Virus record (IMG/VR): IMGVR_UViG_3300021963_000477
Span: 1-29,722 of that record
Direction: 5' to 3' (one strand)
Length of the DNA stretch: 29,722 nt
Origin: a virus
The position numbers were made by a program, and so were the translations under genes. Below the pieces are notes generated by a model. That model did no database searches. It worked only from the letters and a program-made list of their open reading frames with translations, and was not told the DNA's origin. This document shows positions 5,557 to 13,170 of this stretch, piece after piece (within the stretch, counting starts at the first letter, position 1; every line of letters begins with the position of its first letter).

Positions 5557-7340
5557 TAGTTGAATCTTTTGTTAGTTGGTAAAAAGCCTTGATTCGGCAT
5601 ATCTACAGGACGCATGGCAACTTGTTGTGGATTTCTAACTCGGTAACCTGCTTTCTCTGCTTTGTTTGTACTGATTGTTTTTGCATTAGGACTTAACGGG
5701 TCTATTCCACGTCCTTGTTCAAATGCTACAAATGTTTGACGCATCCATTTATGATGACAAGCACCTCCACCTTTGTATAGGAAGATATCGTAAGTGTCAG
5801 AACCTCTAGCACCCCAACCTGCATTAACTACCTGAGAACCCATTCTAACGATGTCTTCCTTGCGATAAACTTTATCAGCAGCTACCATCTTTTTGCAGAA
5901 CTCACGTGAATTTTCTTTAACTCCTCCGTTGTATCGGTAACGAGTCATAAATTTGAATCCATCAACAGTTGCGTCTTGTTCTGATTTCGCTCTAGGATTA
6001 GCAGTACCTGTAGAAACAAAATTGTAAACTTTGGATAGTAAAGATTGTTTTTTGTTGTTTGCGTTTTCAATCTCTAAGTCAATTGCATCTTCTTGGTTAT
6101 AATCAACTTCAAATTCGTCAATCAAAATCCAATTTTCATCAACTACTTCTCCACATTCAATTAATGCGTCAGCAATTTGATTGTCTAATGCGTCTTGTTT
6201 TGATAGTTCAGTACCTGTTTCCTCTGCAACTTGTTCTTCAGTTTGCGTGTTTTCAAGGTCTACAAACTCCAAAGGTTGTAATGTTTTAAAGAATAGTTTT
6301 AAACTAATTCCGTTAAACGCTAGAATCGTGTCAAATGCGTCTAATAACTCTTCTTGCATTGGACGAATAACCATATTATCAAACAAGATAGCAGAGTTTT
6401 TAAGCTCGTCTGCGTTACTTGAGAATCCGTTTGAACTAGCAACTCCAAATAATAGCGGAGAAGTCACGTTGTGACCTAGCATAATCTTACGCAAACACTC
6501 TTCAGATAAATATGTGTAATGCTCAGGAGCATCGTTTAATGGAATATCCTCTACGGTTGTCTTAGATTCTGCATTGTCATTGAATGCTACGATTACTTTT
6601 TGCCCTCTAGAACCTGTGAGCTTGTTCATTACTTTAGAAGTAATCATGCTTTGTTGCTCCTCAGTAGGTGTTCCGTTGTTAAAATTTACGATTTTCGTGC
6701 CTGAGAACCCGTTCTGTACTTCGTTGATTAAGTAATCAGCTATTTCTTCTTCTAAAAGAGCATATGGAAGTGAACCTTGATAGTCAGGATAACTATAGTA
6801 TTTCATTCCGACTGCGTAAGGCTTAGAAAACAAGATTTCTACCTTGTCTTTAGATGTTCCGAATGCTGAGTAACGTACTGGAGCAAATTTCTTAATGTCT
6901 GTCCAATCATCAGAATAGTAATAACCTTCTATTTCTCCGTCTTTATTACATTTCTCTGCACGTAATAAGTTAATTGGCATATGATAAGCCTTGAGAATCT
7001 TGTCATGCTTGTCGTTGTAGTGTACTTGAATAGCAAATTGACCTAGCATCTTTCTATCAAGAACCATTTTACGAACGCAATCCTTGTTAAACAAAGCCAT
7101 CATTTGAGCATACTCATTAGGCTTTTTAGACGCATCTAACGCACTTAATCCTTTTCCGTATACTAAGCGACTAATATTGTTTATAATGGCGTTATTCGTC
7201 GTAGAATTCGTGTATCTGTCAATTAAAAACGAGTAGTAATTATTGTCCTCACCAAATTCAACCCAATTATCTTTTTTAGATTCTTGAATTGTAGGCGTTG
7301 TGTAAGCACTTAGGCTTAATATGTGTACGTTATCACTCAT
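5556..7340 (-). CDS. portal protein with C-terminal extension
   Basis: The 594-residue protein has portal features: a bulky N-terminal clip/wing region, a conserved core (SEECLRKIMLGHNVTSPLLFG, residues about 280-300) and the long helix IRPMQEELLDAFDTILAFNGI typical of the stem region. The portal forms the dodecameric ring through which DNA is packaged. From about residue 440 a separate domain follows (SREFCKKMV, VNAGWGARG, GGGACHHKWMR), with Cys/His/Trp residues that recall MuF-like minor head proteins. The gene lies downstream of the capsid and tail tube genes rather than next to terminase. It overlaps the upstream gene by 8 bp. Confidence 0.75.
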   Translation of the reverse strand: MSDNVHILSLSAYTTPTIQESKKDNWVEFGEDNNYYSFLIDRYTNSTTNNAIINNISRLVYGKGLSALDASKKPNEYAQMMALFNKDCVRKMVLDRKMLGQFAIQVHYNDKHDKILKAYHMPINLLRAEKCNKDGEIEGYYYSDDWTDIKKFAPVRYSAFGTSKDKVEILFSKPYAVGMKYYSYPDYQGSLPYALLEEEIADYLINEVQNGFSGTKIVNFNNGTPTEEQQSMITSKVMNKLTGSRGQKVIVAFNDNAESKTTVEDIPLNDAPEHYTYLSEECLRKIMLGHNVTSPLLFGVASSNGFSSNADELKNSAILFDNMVIRPMQEELLDAFDTILAFNGISLKLFFKTLQPLEFVDLENTQTEEQVAEETGTELSKQDALDNQIADALIECGEVVDENWILIDEFEVDYNQEDAIDLEIENANNKKQSLLSKVYNFVSTGTANPRAKSEQDATVDGFKFMTRYRYNGGVKENSREFCKKMVAADKVYRKEDIVRMGSQVVNAGWGARGSDTYDIFLYKGGGACHHKWMRQTFVAFEQGRGIDPLSPNAKTISTNKAEKAGYRVRNPQQVAMRPVDMPNQGFLPTNKRFN

Positions 7341-7665
7341 AAACTATGAAAGTGTTTGTTGTGGCATTAGAAGTATATTGTCCGTCGTTTACGGAGAATG
7401 TTGCAATGGATTGATTTGTACAGAAAACTTTGTCTTTATGACAGATAGTAGTTCCGTTTGATAGTAAAAGTGTGTAGGTGTGATTGTCTACTAAAGCAAA
7501 TGTTGCAGTTATCGTGTTTACATAGCCACCTTGAGTTGAACTTGTAATAGCAACTGTTGTAGTCACGTTTGTTTGTTCATCAGTAATTGCCATTGTCGTG
7601 TAATTCTCAAAGCGAGGAATAAACGAAAAAGTTTGTGCTGATGTAGAAGGCGTTAATACTATCAT
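7333..7665 (-). CDS. hypothetical structural protein (110 aa)
   Basis: The protein is Thr/Ser/Asn-rich and almost all beta-strand in character (TTTVAITSSTQGGYVNTITATFAL, TYTLLLSNGTTICHKDKVFC), with two Cys residues that might pair. It resembles small beta-sandwich proteins found next to the portal or tail tube gene in Bacteroidota phages. It could be a head-tail joining or decoration protein. The start is preceded by the leader ATCGTTTTAAAATT, shared exactly with the gene starting at 20175. Function not established. Confidence 0.55.
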   Translation of the reverse strand: MIVLTPSTSAQTFSFIPRFENYTTMAITDEQTNVTTTVAITSSTQGGYVNTITATFALVDNHTYTLLLSNGTTICHKDKVFCTNQSIATFSVNDGQYTSNATTNTFIVYE

Positions 7666-7703
7666 AATTTTAAAACGATGAAATTAAAATATTGTTGTAA
7701 ATG

Positions 7704-7730
7704 AAAAAGGGGTAACCTAAGCCACCCCTT
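7704..7730 (-). terminator. terminator-like hairpin after tail tube gene
   Basis: On the minus strand AAGGGGT (7724-7730) pairs with ACCCCTT (7707-7713) around a 10-nt loop, and five Ts end the element. It lies about 20 bp after the tail tube stop and inside the late operon. With no clear promoter before the next gene, it is probably a partial terminator that lowers expression of the portal and later genes. Confidence 0.75.
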
Positions 7731-7751
7731 CTAATCACTATGAAAAAAGAA

Positions 7752-8315
7752 CTATGAAGTAACGATAGTTGTAGTTGCTCCAAATACGTCACCAACTGAA
7801 CCTACTAAGTCTGCTTCAGATGTAGCATCTAATAGATTAGCTAACAATTTCTCTGTTCCTACAAATGTCAACGTGTAACCATTCAAGTCACCCATTGCAG
7901 TTCCGTTAGATACGTTAGCAGTAGTTAATTCCATTCCATGCTCCAAACCTGCAAGATAGAATTGGTTGTTACGTGTTTTCACTACTACGTTAGGACGTCC
8001 GTAAGATAACAATTTAACTGTTTTGTGTGTAGCAGCATCTTGTTTTTTCAAGACTACTGATAACGTTTGTTCTACGAATGAAGTTCCGTTCTCACGAGAA
8101 GAAGTGATTACTTGGTCGAAAGAGTTAGTTCCTTTCAATTCGTATTTGTATAAAGAAGTTACGTTAGCAACTGCTTCGATTGTGTCAGTACCTGTTGCAT
8201 AGGTAATGTCAGCAGGATAAGAGTAATCTCCGAAGTTGATGAAGTAGATAGCGTCAATTCCACCTACTGCGTCTTTACATACTTCTAATCTGCCATTTGA
8301 GATATCACAAGCCAT
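7752..8315 (-). CDS. putative major tail (tube) protein
   Basis: The 187-residue protein starts MACDISNGRLEVCKDAVGG, a start I recognise from tail tube-type proteins of Bacteroidota phages, and is mainly beta-strand. Only one abundant tube protein is expected in a siphovirus, and this gene is set off by its own hairpins on both sides (8339-8366 and 7704-7730), as suits a highly expressed structural gene. The tape measure lies further upstream in the operon instead of next to it, which is unusual. The family is not named with certainty, but size and context fit. Confidence 0.65.
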   Translation of the reverse strand: MACDISNGRLEVCKDAVGGIDAIYFINFGDYSYPADITYATGTDTIEAVANVTSLYKYELKGTNSFDQVITSSRENGTSFVEQTLSVVLKKQDAATHKTVKLLSYGRPNVVVKTRNNQFYLAGLEHGMELTTANVSNGTAMGDLNGYTLTFVGTEKLLANLLDATSEADLVGSVGDVFGATTTIVTS

Positions 8316-8338
8316 AATATATATATTTTAAATGTTAT

Positions 8339-8366
8339 AAAAAAGGGAGGAGCGTAAACCCCTCCC
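8339..8366 (-). terminator. terminator-like hairpin after capsid gene
   Basis: On the minus strand GGGAGG (8361-8366) pairs with CCTCCC (8345-8350) around a 10-nt loop and six Ts follow. It lies 23 bp after the major capsid stop and before the tail tube gene. No TAnnTTTG box is visible between it and the tail tube start, so read-through must occur and the hairpin may act as an attenuator or mRNA-stabilising end. Confidence 0.75.
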
Positions 8367-8388
8367 CGATTAATTTGTTAAGCTAATT

Positions 8389-9339
8389 TTAGTTAGCAGA
8401 GTTGGTAATTCCGTAAGTAACTACGTCTGATGCAAAACCATATTTAGCGTCTGCAGTAAATCGCATAACTACACGTACGTTTTGTGAACCATCGTTCTCA
8501 CCCATGTCGATAACACGAACTTCGTTCATATCATTCAACAATCCTGTAGCGAAGTACAAGTTAGATTTTTGAGCAAGTAACGCAGTGTTAGCAGCTAATC
8601 CGTTTGCCATGAATACACGAACACCATCAAAGTAAACATCACCCAAAGTTTGGTTTGTTCCTTTGTTGTCGTAACCATTAGCACCTAAACCTGAAGCACC
8701 GAATCCACCCAAAGCACGTACATAAGCACGATAGATGTTGTTAGATACATACAATGTTAAATCTTCTTTTCCGTAGATAGCAGCAGGACAAGCGTCAACA
8801 ACTTTACCTAATTCAGTGATAACGTTAGCAGCAGTAACTGTAGTACCTGCAACTTCTTGAGCAGATGGCAAAGTAGCGTCTGTAGTCAATTGTGTCATCA
8901 AACCTGCAAACTGACCTGCAGTTGCGTTAGCTCCAACCCAGATAGATGTTTCCATTGCAGCAGCAACTTTCTCAGCAGCGTGTGCCAATAAGAAGTCTGT
9001 AAAGTTTTTCGGCATCACTTCGAATGCAGAGTAACCCATAGAAATTGCTTCCCAATCAGAAACGAAATCTTTTTTACACAATTGTAAGTTAACTTGGAAT
9101 TCTTCAGGTTGAAGGATTTTCTCAGTTAATGTGATTGTTGATGTAGCATCGAAGTCACAAGTAGCGTCTTTAACGATTCCGTCAGTAGCTACACGTTTGA
9201 TAACTTGTTTGTATTTTACATTAGGAACGATAGTGATTCCACCTTTGTCCAATGTTGGTGCAGATAACAAAGCAGCAGCGATGTATTTACCTGCGAACTC
9301 ACCTGCGTAAGTTGTAGTAATTGATGTTGTAGTTGCCAT
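8389..9339 (-). CDS. major capsid protein
   Basis: The 316-residue protein is the likely HK97-fold major capsid. It follows the protease and scaffold genes directly and has the right size. It has a hydrophobic helix-rich middle (FTDFLLAHAAEKVAAAMETSIWVG), an Ala/Gly-rich insertion and a C-terminal beta part with a GDVYFDGVRVFMANGL-like stretch typical of such capsids. The start MATTTSITTTYAGEFAGKY matches what I recall of Flavobacterium and Cellulophaga phage capsids. No long N-terminal delta domain is present, so assembly guidance presumably comes from the separate scaffold at 9365-9946. A terminator-like hairpin follows the gene. Confidence 0.8.
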   Translation of the reverse strand: MATTTSITTTYAGEFAGKYIAAALLSAPTLDKGGITIVPNVKYKQVIKRVATDGIVKDATCDFDATSTITLTEKILQPEEFQVNLQLCKKDFVSDWEAISMGYSAFEVMPKNFTDFLLAHAAEKVAAAMETSIWVGANATAGQFAGLMTQLTTDATLPSAQEVAGTTVTAANVITELGKVVDACPAAIYGKEDLTLYVSNNIYRAYVRALGGFGASGLGANGYDNKGTNQTLGDVYFDGVRVFMANGLAANTALLAQKSNLYFATGLLNDMNEVRVIDMGENDGSQNVRVVMRFTADAKYGFASDVVTYGITNSAN

Positions 9340-9364
9340 TTTTTAAAAATGTTTGTTGTTAATA

Positions 9365-9946
9365 TTATTTGTTAAATTTTTCTAAGATTGAATCCAATGT
9401 ATTACGCTCTCTGTTTTTAGCAAACTTGAAAGTTTCAACTGGATTCGTGTTTTCAGGATTAAAAGAGATTGGTTTAGGTTCTTCTGAAAGTTTGGTTACC
9501 TCTTCTGTAACTTCTTCAACTTTAGAAAGACTTTCCAATTTTGCTTTCAATTCAGTATTTTCGTTTTTAAGTGCTTCAATTTCTGAGAAGAATGTTTCTT
9601 TTACGATAGATTCAACTGTTTTCTTAGCTTGTGGAGCAACAGGTGCAGCTTCTGCTTCAACTTCTACTTCAACTTCTGCTTCAGGAGCAACTTCTTCAAC
9701 TACTGCTTCTTTGATTTCAGCAATAATTCCTTCTACTGCTACTACTAGAATCATTCCGTTCTCTAGTTCGTATTCTCCAATTGGCAATGGAATCTTTTGC
9801 TCGTCTTCTGTTACAATGAAAACTTCGTTATCCATTTCAAATGCGTCTGCTTCAAGGATAGTGATTCCATCCATCAACATCATTTGCTCAAGTTTCACTT
9901 CCATTCCTAAAAGTGCTTTGATTTTGTTAATTGTGCTATTTTTCAT
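9365..9946 (-). CDS. putative scaffolding protein
   Basis: The 193-residue protein is strongly acidic. A folded N-terminal part (residues 1-75, LLGMEVKLEQMMLMDG) is followed by an Ala/Glu/Val-rich linker (about 80-105), a coiled coil (about 110-145, ETFFSEIEALKNENTELKAK) and a basic end (ILEKFNK). Acidic coiled-coil proteins encoded directly before the capsid usually act as internal scaffolds, removed by the prohead protease, here the XkdF-like one upstream. The basic C terminus would suit capsid docking. No sequence motif proves it, so the call rests on composition and position. Confidence 0.65.
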   Translation of the reverse strand: MKNSTINKIKALLGMEVKLEQMMLMDGITILEADAFEMDNEVFIVTEDEQKIPLPIGEYELENGMILVVAVEGIIAEIKEAVVEEVAPEAEVEVEVEAEAAPVAPQAKKTVESIVKETFFSEIEALKNENTELKAKLESLSKVEEVTEEVTKLSEEPKPISFNPENTNPVETFKFAKNRERNTLDSILEKFNK

Positions 9947-9959
9947 TTTTCGTTTTTAT

Positions 9960-10343
9960 TTAATTGAATAATTTTTTAGCATTTTCAAGTGCTTTTACTT
10001 TTGCTGCACTTAATTTTTGAGATGCTTCCAATTCTTTTTTACCTGAAACAATGTAACTTGGAGGAGGTGTCATTCCTAAATCTGCAAACTTTTTAGTTAC
10101 ATCGTCTGCTGCTGCTAAACCTAAATTACAAGTTACTTGATTAGTTCTGTAAGCTGCAATAACTTTATCAATTGAAGCCATTACATTTTTTGCTAATGTA
10201 TTTGCAGCGTCTAATTCTTTTTTAGATTGCATTTGTGCTTTTGCTAAATCATCAGGAGTTGCTAACTCTACTTTCTCAGATGCTAACTCAGTAGCATTTT
10301 TCTCAATGTCTGCTACTTTCTTAAATACTTCGTTTAATCCCAT
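9960..10343 (-). CDS. hypothetical helical protein (127 aa)
   Basis: The protein is Ala/Lys/Asp-rich and almost wholly helical, with likely coiled coils at both ends (residues 1-65 and 95-127). A short turn-rich part (DLGMTPPPSYIVSG) lies in between. It sits between the Cys-rich small gene and the scaffold gene in the head-assembly block. It may be a minor head or assembly factor; I do not recognise a family. The leader is A-rich without a Shine-Dalgarno sequence. Confidence 0.6.
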   Translation of the reverse strand: MGLNEVFKKVADIEKNATELASEKVELATPDDLAKAQMQSKKELDAANTLAKNVMASIDKVIAAYRTNQVTCNLGLAAADDVTKKFADLGMTPPPSYIVSGKKELEASQKLSAAKVKALENAKKLFN

Positions 10344-10390
10344 TTTGTCTTTTTTCTTTTAACGATAATTATTATATTTCTGTTGTATTT

Positions 10391-10588
10391 TTATCCGTTT
10401 TGACGTACTGTTGTTCTCACTCCTGAATCAACTGTTATCGTAACGCTTTCAGTTCCTGTAGTCATTCCTATGCCCTGTGCCTGTAGACTTCCATCACAAC
10501 ATTTGCTTGAGTATTTTCCGTTTTCACATAGACATCCTCTACGTCCTCCTTTTGGACTAGAATAACTTGGTGTTTTACTTTTTGCCAT
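10391..10588 (-). CDS. small Cys-rich protein (65 aa)
   Basis: The protein has a basic start and a compact cysteine cluster C-x-C-x(8)-CC (residues 19-31, CLCENGKYSSKCC), then DGSLQAQGIG and a beta-like end. I recall similar short proteins beside the head genes of other Bacteroidota phages. The four cysteines could bind a metal or form disulfides; the cytoplasmic setting favours metal. Its start overlaps the protease gene end by 14 bp. Role unknown, probably head assembly or a minor virion part. Confidence 0.6.
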   Translation of the reverse strand: MAKSKTPSYSSPKGGRRGCLCENGKYSSKCCDGSLQAQGIGMTTGTESVTITVDSGVRTTVRQNG

Positions 10589-11165
10589 CTTCTAAAATTA
10601 TTTGTTTGATTTTTTCGATTAATAAATCTTCTTCTGTCATTTGTGACATTTCTAACTTGTCAGCGAAGTAACCCTCAATGGAGAATCCTTTTACTTTACC
10701 TTCCTTTACATCTTTCCATACTTCATCGTTGTTTACCTTCATTGAAATCATCCAAGTTCCTTTTGGTAAACTGAATCCGTATTTAGCTGACTTGTCTTGT
10801 TTCTCGTCTTCTATAATCCAACTTTCTACAACTGACATTCCTTTTAACTTCTTGTCGTGTTCGTATGTAGCATTGTTTTGGTTTGAGTTCATTAAGAATA
10901 ACTCTGATGCTTTGCGTACTGTATCAGCAGAGAAATAAATGTAGTATTCCTCTTTCGTTTTTTCGTTGACTCTGTAGATTTGCTTATCAGGAACTAATGC
11001 AGCACCCATTAAGATACGTTTTTCCGTGTCTACTTCTTTGAGTTCTACTTCGTGTTTTGACAAGTGAATGAAGTTCTCCTCAATCGCTGGAGAATGAACG
11101 ACAGAAACTGCGTCAATTCCACTTAATGAGTCTTTTTCGTCAATTACTAATTCAACTATTTTCAT
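10575..11165 (-). CDS. XkdF-type prohead serine protease
   Basis: I start the 196-residue protein at the ATG at 11165; a TTG three codons earlier is possible but has a poorer leader. The protein has the features of the putative phage serine protease XkdF family: AALVPDKQIYR (residues 55-65), a conserved His in ATYEHDKK (His103), VVESWIIED, and Ser in KGFSIEGYF (Ser162). The His and Ser sit where the catalytic pair of prohead proteases is expected. It would mature the head by cutting the scaffold and perhaps the capsid. It lies upstream of the scaffold and capsid genes, the usual order. Confidence 0.75.
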   Translation of the reverse strand: MKIVELVIDEKDSLSGIDAVSVVHSPAIEENFIHLSKHEVELKEVDTEKRILMGAALVPDKQIYRVNEKTKEEYYIYFSADTVRKASELFLMNSNQNNATYEHDKKLKGMSVVESWIIEDEKQDKSAKYGFSLPKGTWMISMKVNNDEVWKDVKEGKVKGFSIEGYFADKLEMSQMTEEDLLIEKIKQIILEDGKK

Positions 11166-11180
11166 AACTTTCAAACGATT

Positions 11181-13016
11181 TTATTGTACTAGTGTTGCAT
11201 TTTCTATTCTGTTGCGGTCTAACGCTTGTGCAGTTGTCATGTCACCTGATACTACATAAGCCTTCGTAGGTGTCTGTTGTAATTGTGCTAACTGATTGAT
11301 TCCCGAGTTACCTACTACATTGAATGATGGTGCCTGTGGAATTGCTCCTCCATTTGGAACAGATGCTCCTCCACCTCCACCTGTAGAACCACCACCTTCA
11401 AATTTCTGTTGCCCGATTTTTGCTACATTAGCCAATCCTGATGCTACTGCTATACCTGCTGCAATTGCTCCACGTACAGGTGAACTCGGGTCGGGTAATG
11501 GCGTGAATTGTGAAGCGTAGGCTGATGTCGCACTTTGATAAGTTGTTATTAATGCACTTGCAATATTAGCAGCCTTCTGAATCTTAAACGCTGCCTTTGC
11601 TGCCTTCTCACTTCGCTTTCCGAATAGTTCTGTAATTTGTGCAATAGTATCGAAACCTGCTTTAGTTAATTTAACTTTCTCAGATTGTGCTTTTGCGTCT
11701 ATTTGTGATGCTCTTACTGCTTTAGCTTCTAGTATTAATAGTTCGTGTTCTGCTGCGTCTGTTTGAAGTTTAGTAGTAGCGTCAATGTGACCTTGTAAAG
11801 TAAGTTCTGAATGTTTAAGTAAGGATGCTTTTTTGTACTCTAATTTCTCGTAGCTTTCAAATTCCTTTTCAGTTTCTTTCTTAACTTTTTTATTTCTATC
11901 CTCTAATTCTTGTGCTGCTTTATCTGCAGCGTCTTTGTCAATTTGTTTAATTGAAAGTTGAAATCCTGCTCTTTGATTTTTTAGTTCAGCAAGTTTCTTT
12001 TTAGTTTCGTCAATAGTTTTATCTGCTTCTGCTTTTACTTCGTTCGGGTCAAACACTAAACTTGCAATACCTCTGTTTAATCCTTTGCGTAATCCGAAAT
12101 CCTTTCCTAATGCAGAACCAATACTATCAATCGTGCCTAATAAAAGTTGTAAAGGTGCAGTTAAGAATGTAATGATACCTTCTAAAATATCTCTATTTCG
12201 TTTTGCTGCTGCTACCTGTGCGTTTTTAGTTTCTTCTTGTTGAACTATTGTAGCTTCAGTTGCTGCTATAACTGCATCTATTTGTTTTAGCTTTAATTCT
12301 AGGATTTGCTTTTCAGTTTTACCTTGAAGTTTTAAGATGTTATCTTGTCCATCAATTGCTTCTAATTTTGCTTCTTGAGCTACTAGATTTGCATCCGTTT
12401 TTGCGTTGAGATTTTCTTGTTCGTCAGATACTCCACTGACTGCAGATTTAATGTCGTCCCAATATGCTGCCAAAGTTCCTAATGCTACTACAAGTAATCC
12501 AATACCAGTAGAACCGATAGCAGTTTTCATTGCAGAACCAAACGCCTTGATAGATGGAATGGCTTCTCTGAATCCTTTTACACCTTCCGAAATGGCAATT
12601 GCTGATTGTACTTTAAGTAAAGTTTCTTCAAGTTGTGCTGATTCCACACCCATTGCACCCATAGCACCCTGAGTAATAGCAAACGCTGATGTTGCACCTT
12701 GTAACGCACCACCAAGTTTACCACCCATTGTAGTGGCAGCGGCGTCAACTGCTAAATCCGTTTGAATCTGAACCTTTCTGTAATCTCCAACGGTCTTTAA
12801 TAAGTCCTTATACTCTTGAGTTGTGGTCTTTCCTGCGTTCGCTAGTTCATATAACCTGTCCTCAGCTTCACCCATACGAGTAGTGAGTGGTTGTAAGTCA
12901 CCATAAACTTCCTCAAAACTTGCTGAAACGTCATGCGTAGCTTTGGAGAGATTCTCCATAGACTTTACCGCATCTTTCGTGTTTACGTCAATTTCAATTA
13001 CTTTCTTTTCAGCCAT
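11181..13016 (-). CDS. tail tape measure protein
   Basis: The 611-residue protein has the layout of a tape measure: a helical N terminus, a hydrophobic region (about residues 150-185, IGSTGIGLLVVALGTLAAYW), long Lys/Glu/Ala-rich coiled coils (about 200-470), an Ala-rich membrane-like stretch, and a Gly-rich hinge (KFEGGGSTGGGGG) before the end KAYVVSGDMTTAQ. Tape measures span the tail lumen and set its length at about 0.15 nm per residue, which would give a tail of roughly 90 nm if the whole chain counts. It overlaps the 53-codon gene upstream by 8 bp. Confidence 0.8.
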   Translation of the reverse strand: MAEKKVIEIDVNTKDAVKSMENLSKATHDVSASFEEVYGDLQPLTTRMGEAEDRLYELANAGKTTTQEYKDLLKTVGDYRKVQIQTDLAVDAAATTMGGKLGGALQGATSAFAITQGAMGAMGVESAQLEETLLKVQSAIAISEGVKGFREAIPSIKAFGSAMKTAIGSTGIGLLVVALGTLAAYWDDIKSAVSGVSDEQENLNAKTDANLVAQEAKLEAIDGQDNILKLQGKTEKQILELKLKQIDAVIAATEATIVQQEETKNAQVAAAKRNRDILEGIITFLTAPLQLLLGTIDSIGSALGKDFGLRKGLNRGIASLVFDPNEVKAEADKTIDETKKKLAELKNQRAGFQLSIKQIDKDAADKAAQELEDRNKKVKKETEKEFESYEKLEYKKASLLKHSELTLQGHIDATTKLQTDAAEHELLILEAKAVRASQIDAKAQSEKVKLTKAGFDTIAQITELFGKRSEKAAKAAFKIQKAANIASALITTYQSATSAYASQFTPLPDPSSPVRGAIAAGIAVASGLANVAKIGQQKFEGGGSTGGGGGASVPNGGAIPQAPSFNVVGNSGINQLAQLQQTPTKAYVVSGDMTTAQALDRNRIENATLVQ

Positions 13017-13170
13017 TATTTACTTTTTTTAGTGCGTGTTTTCTTCTCTCTTGACGTGTCATTTTTCTAAAGGATGTCGTATAAGCATACTTTCCTTTTG
13101 CGATGTCTATGTTCTCTGATACTCCGTAGAAGTTATCTATGGCTAACATGGCGATAATGTTCTTTATCAT
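13009..13170 (-). CDS. small basic protein before the tape measure (53 aa)
   Basis: The 53-codon frame (MIKNIIAMLAIDNFYGVSEN...) begins in an ATGA overlap with the distal tail gene and ends by overlapping the tape measure start (AATGGCTGA). It exactly fills the 150-bp space between them. The second half is strongly basic (FRKMTRQERRKHALKKVNN). Genes directly before the tape measure often encode assembly chaperones, but this one is much shorter and a frameshifted chaperone candidate is found elsewhere, so its role is open. Confidence 0.6.
   Translation of the reverse strand: MIKNIIAMLAIDNFYGVSENIDIAKGKYAYTTSFRKMTRQERRKHALKKVNNG

Noticed and set aside
9369-9971. Plus-strand 200-codon open frame.
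   Set aside because: It is the mirror of the Glu/Ala-rich scaffold gene; its Ser/Thr-rich product is what antisense of such codons gives.
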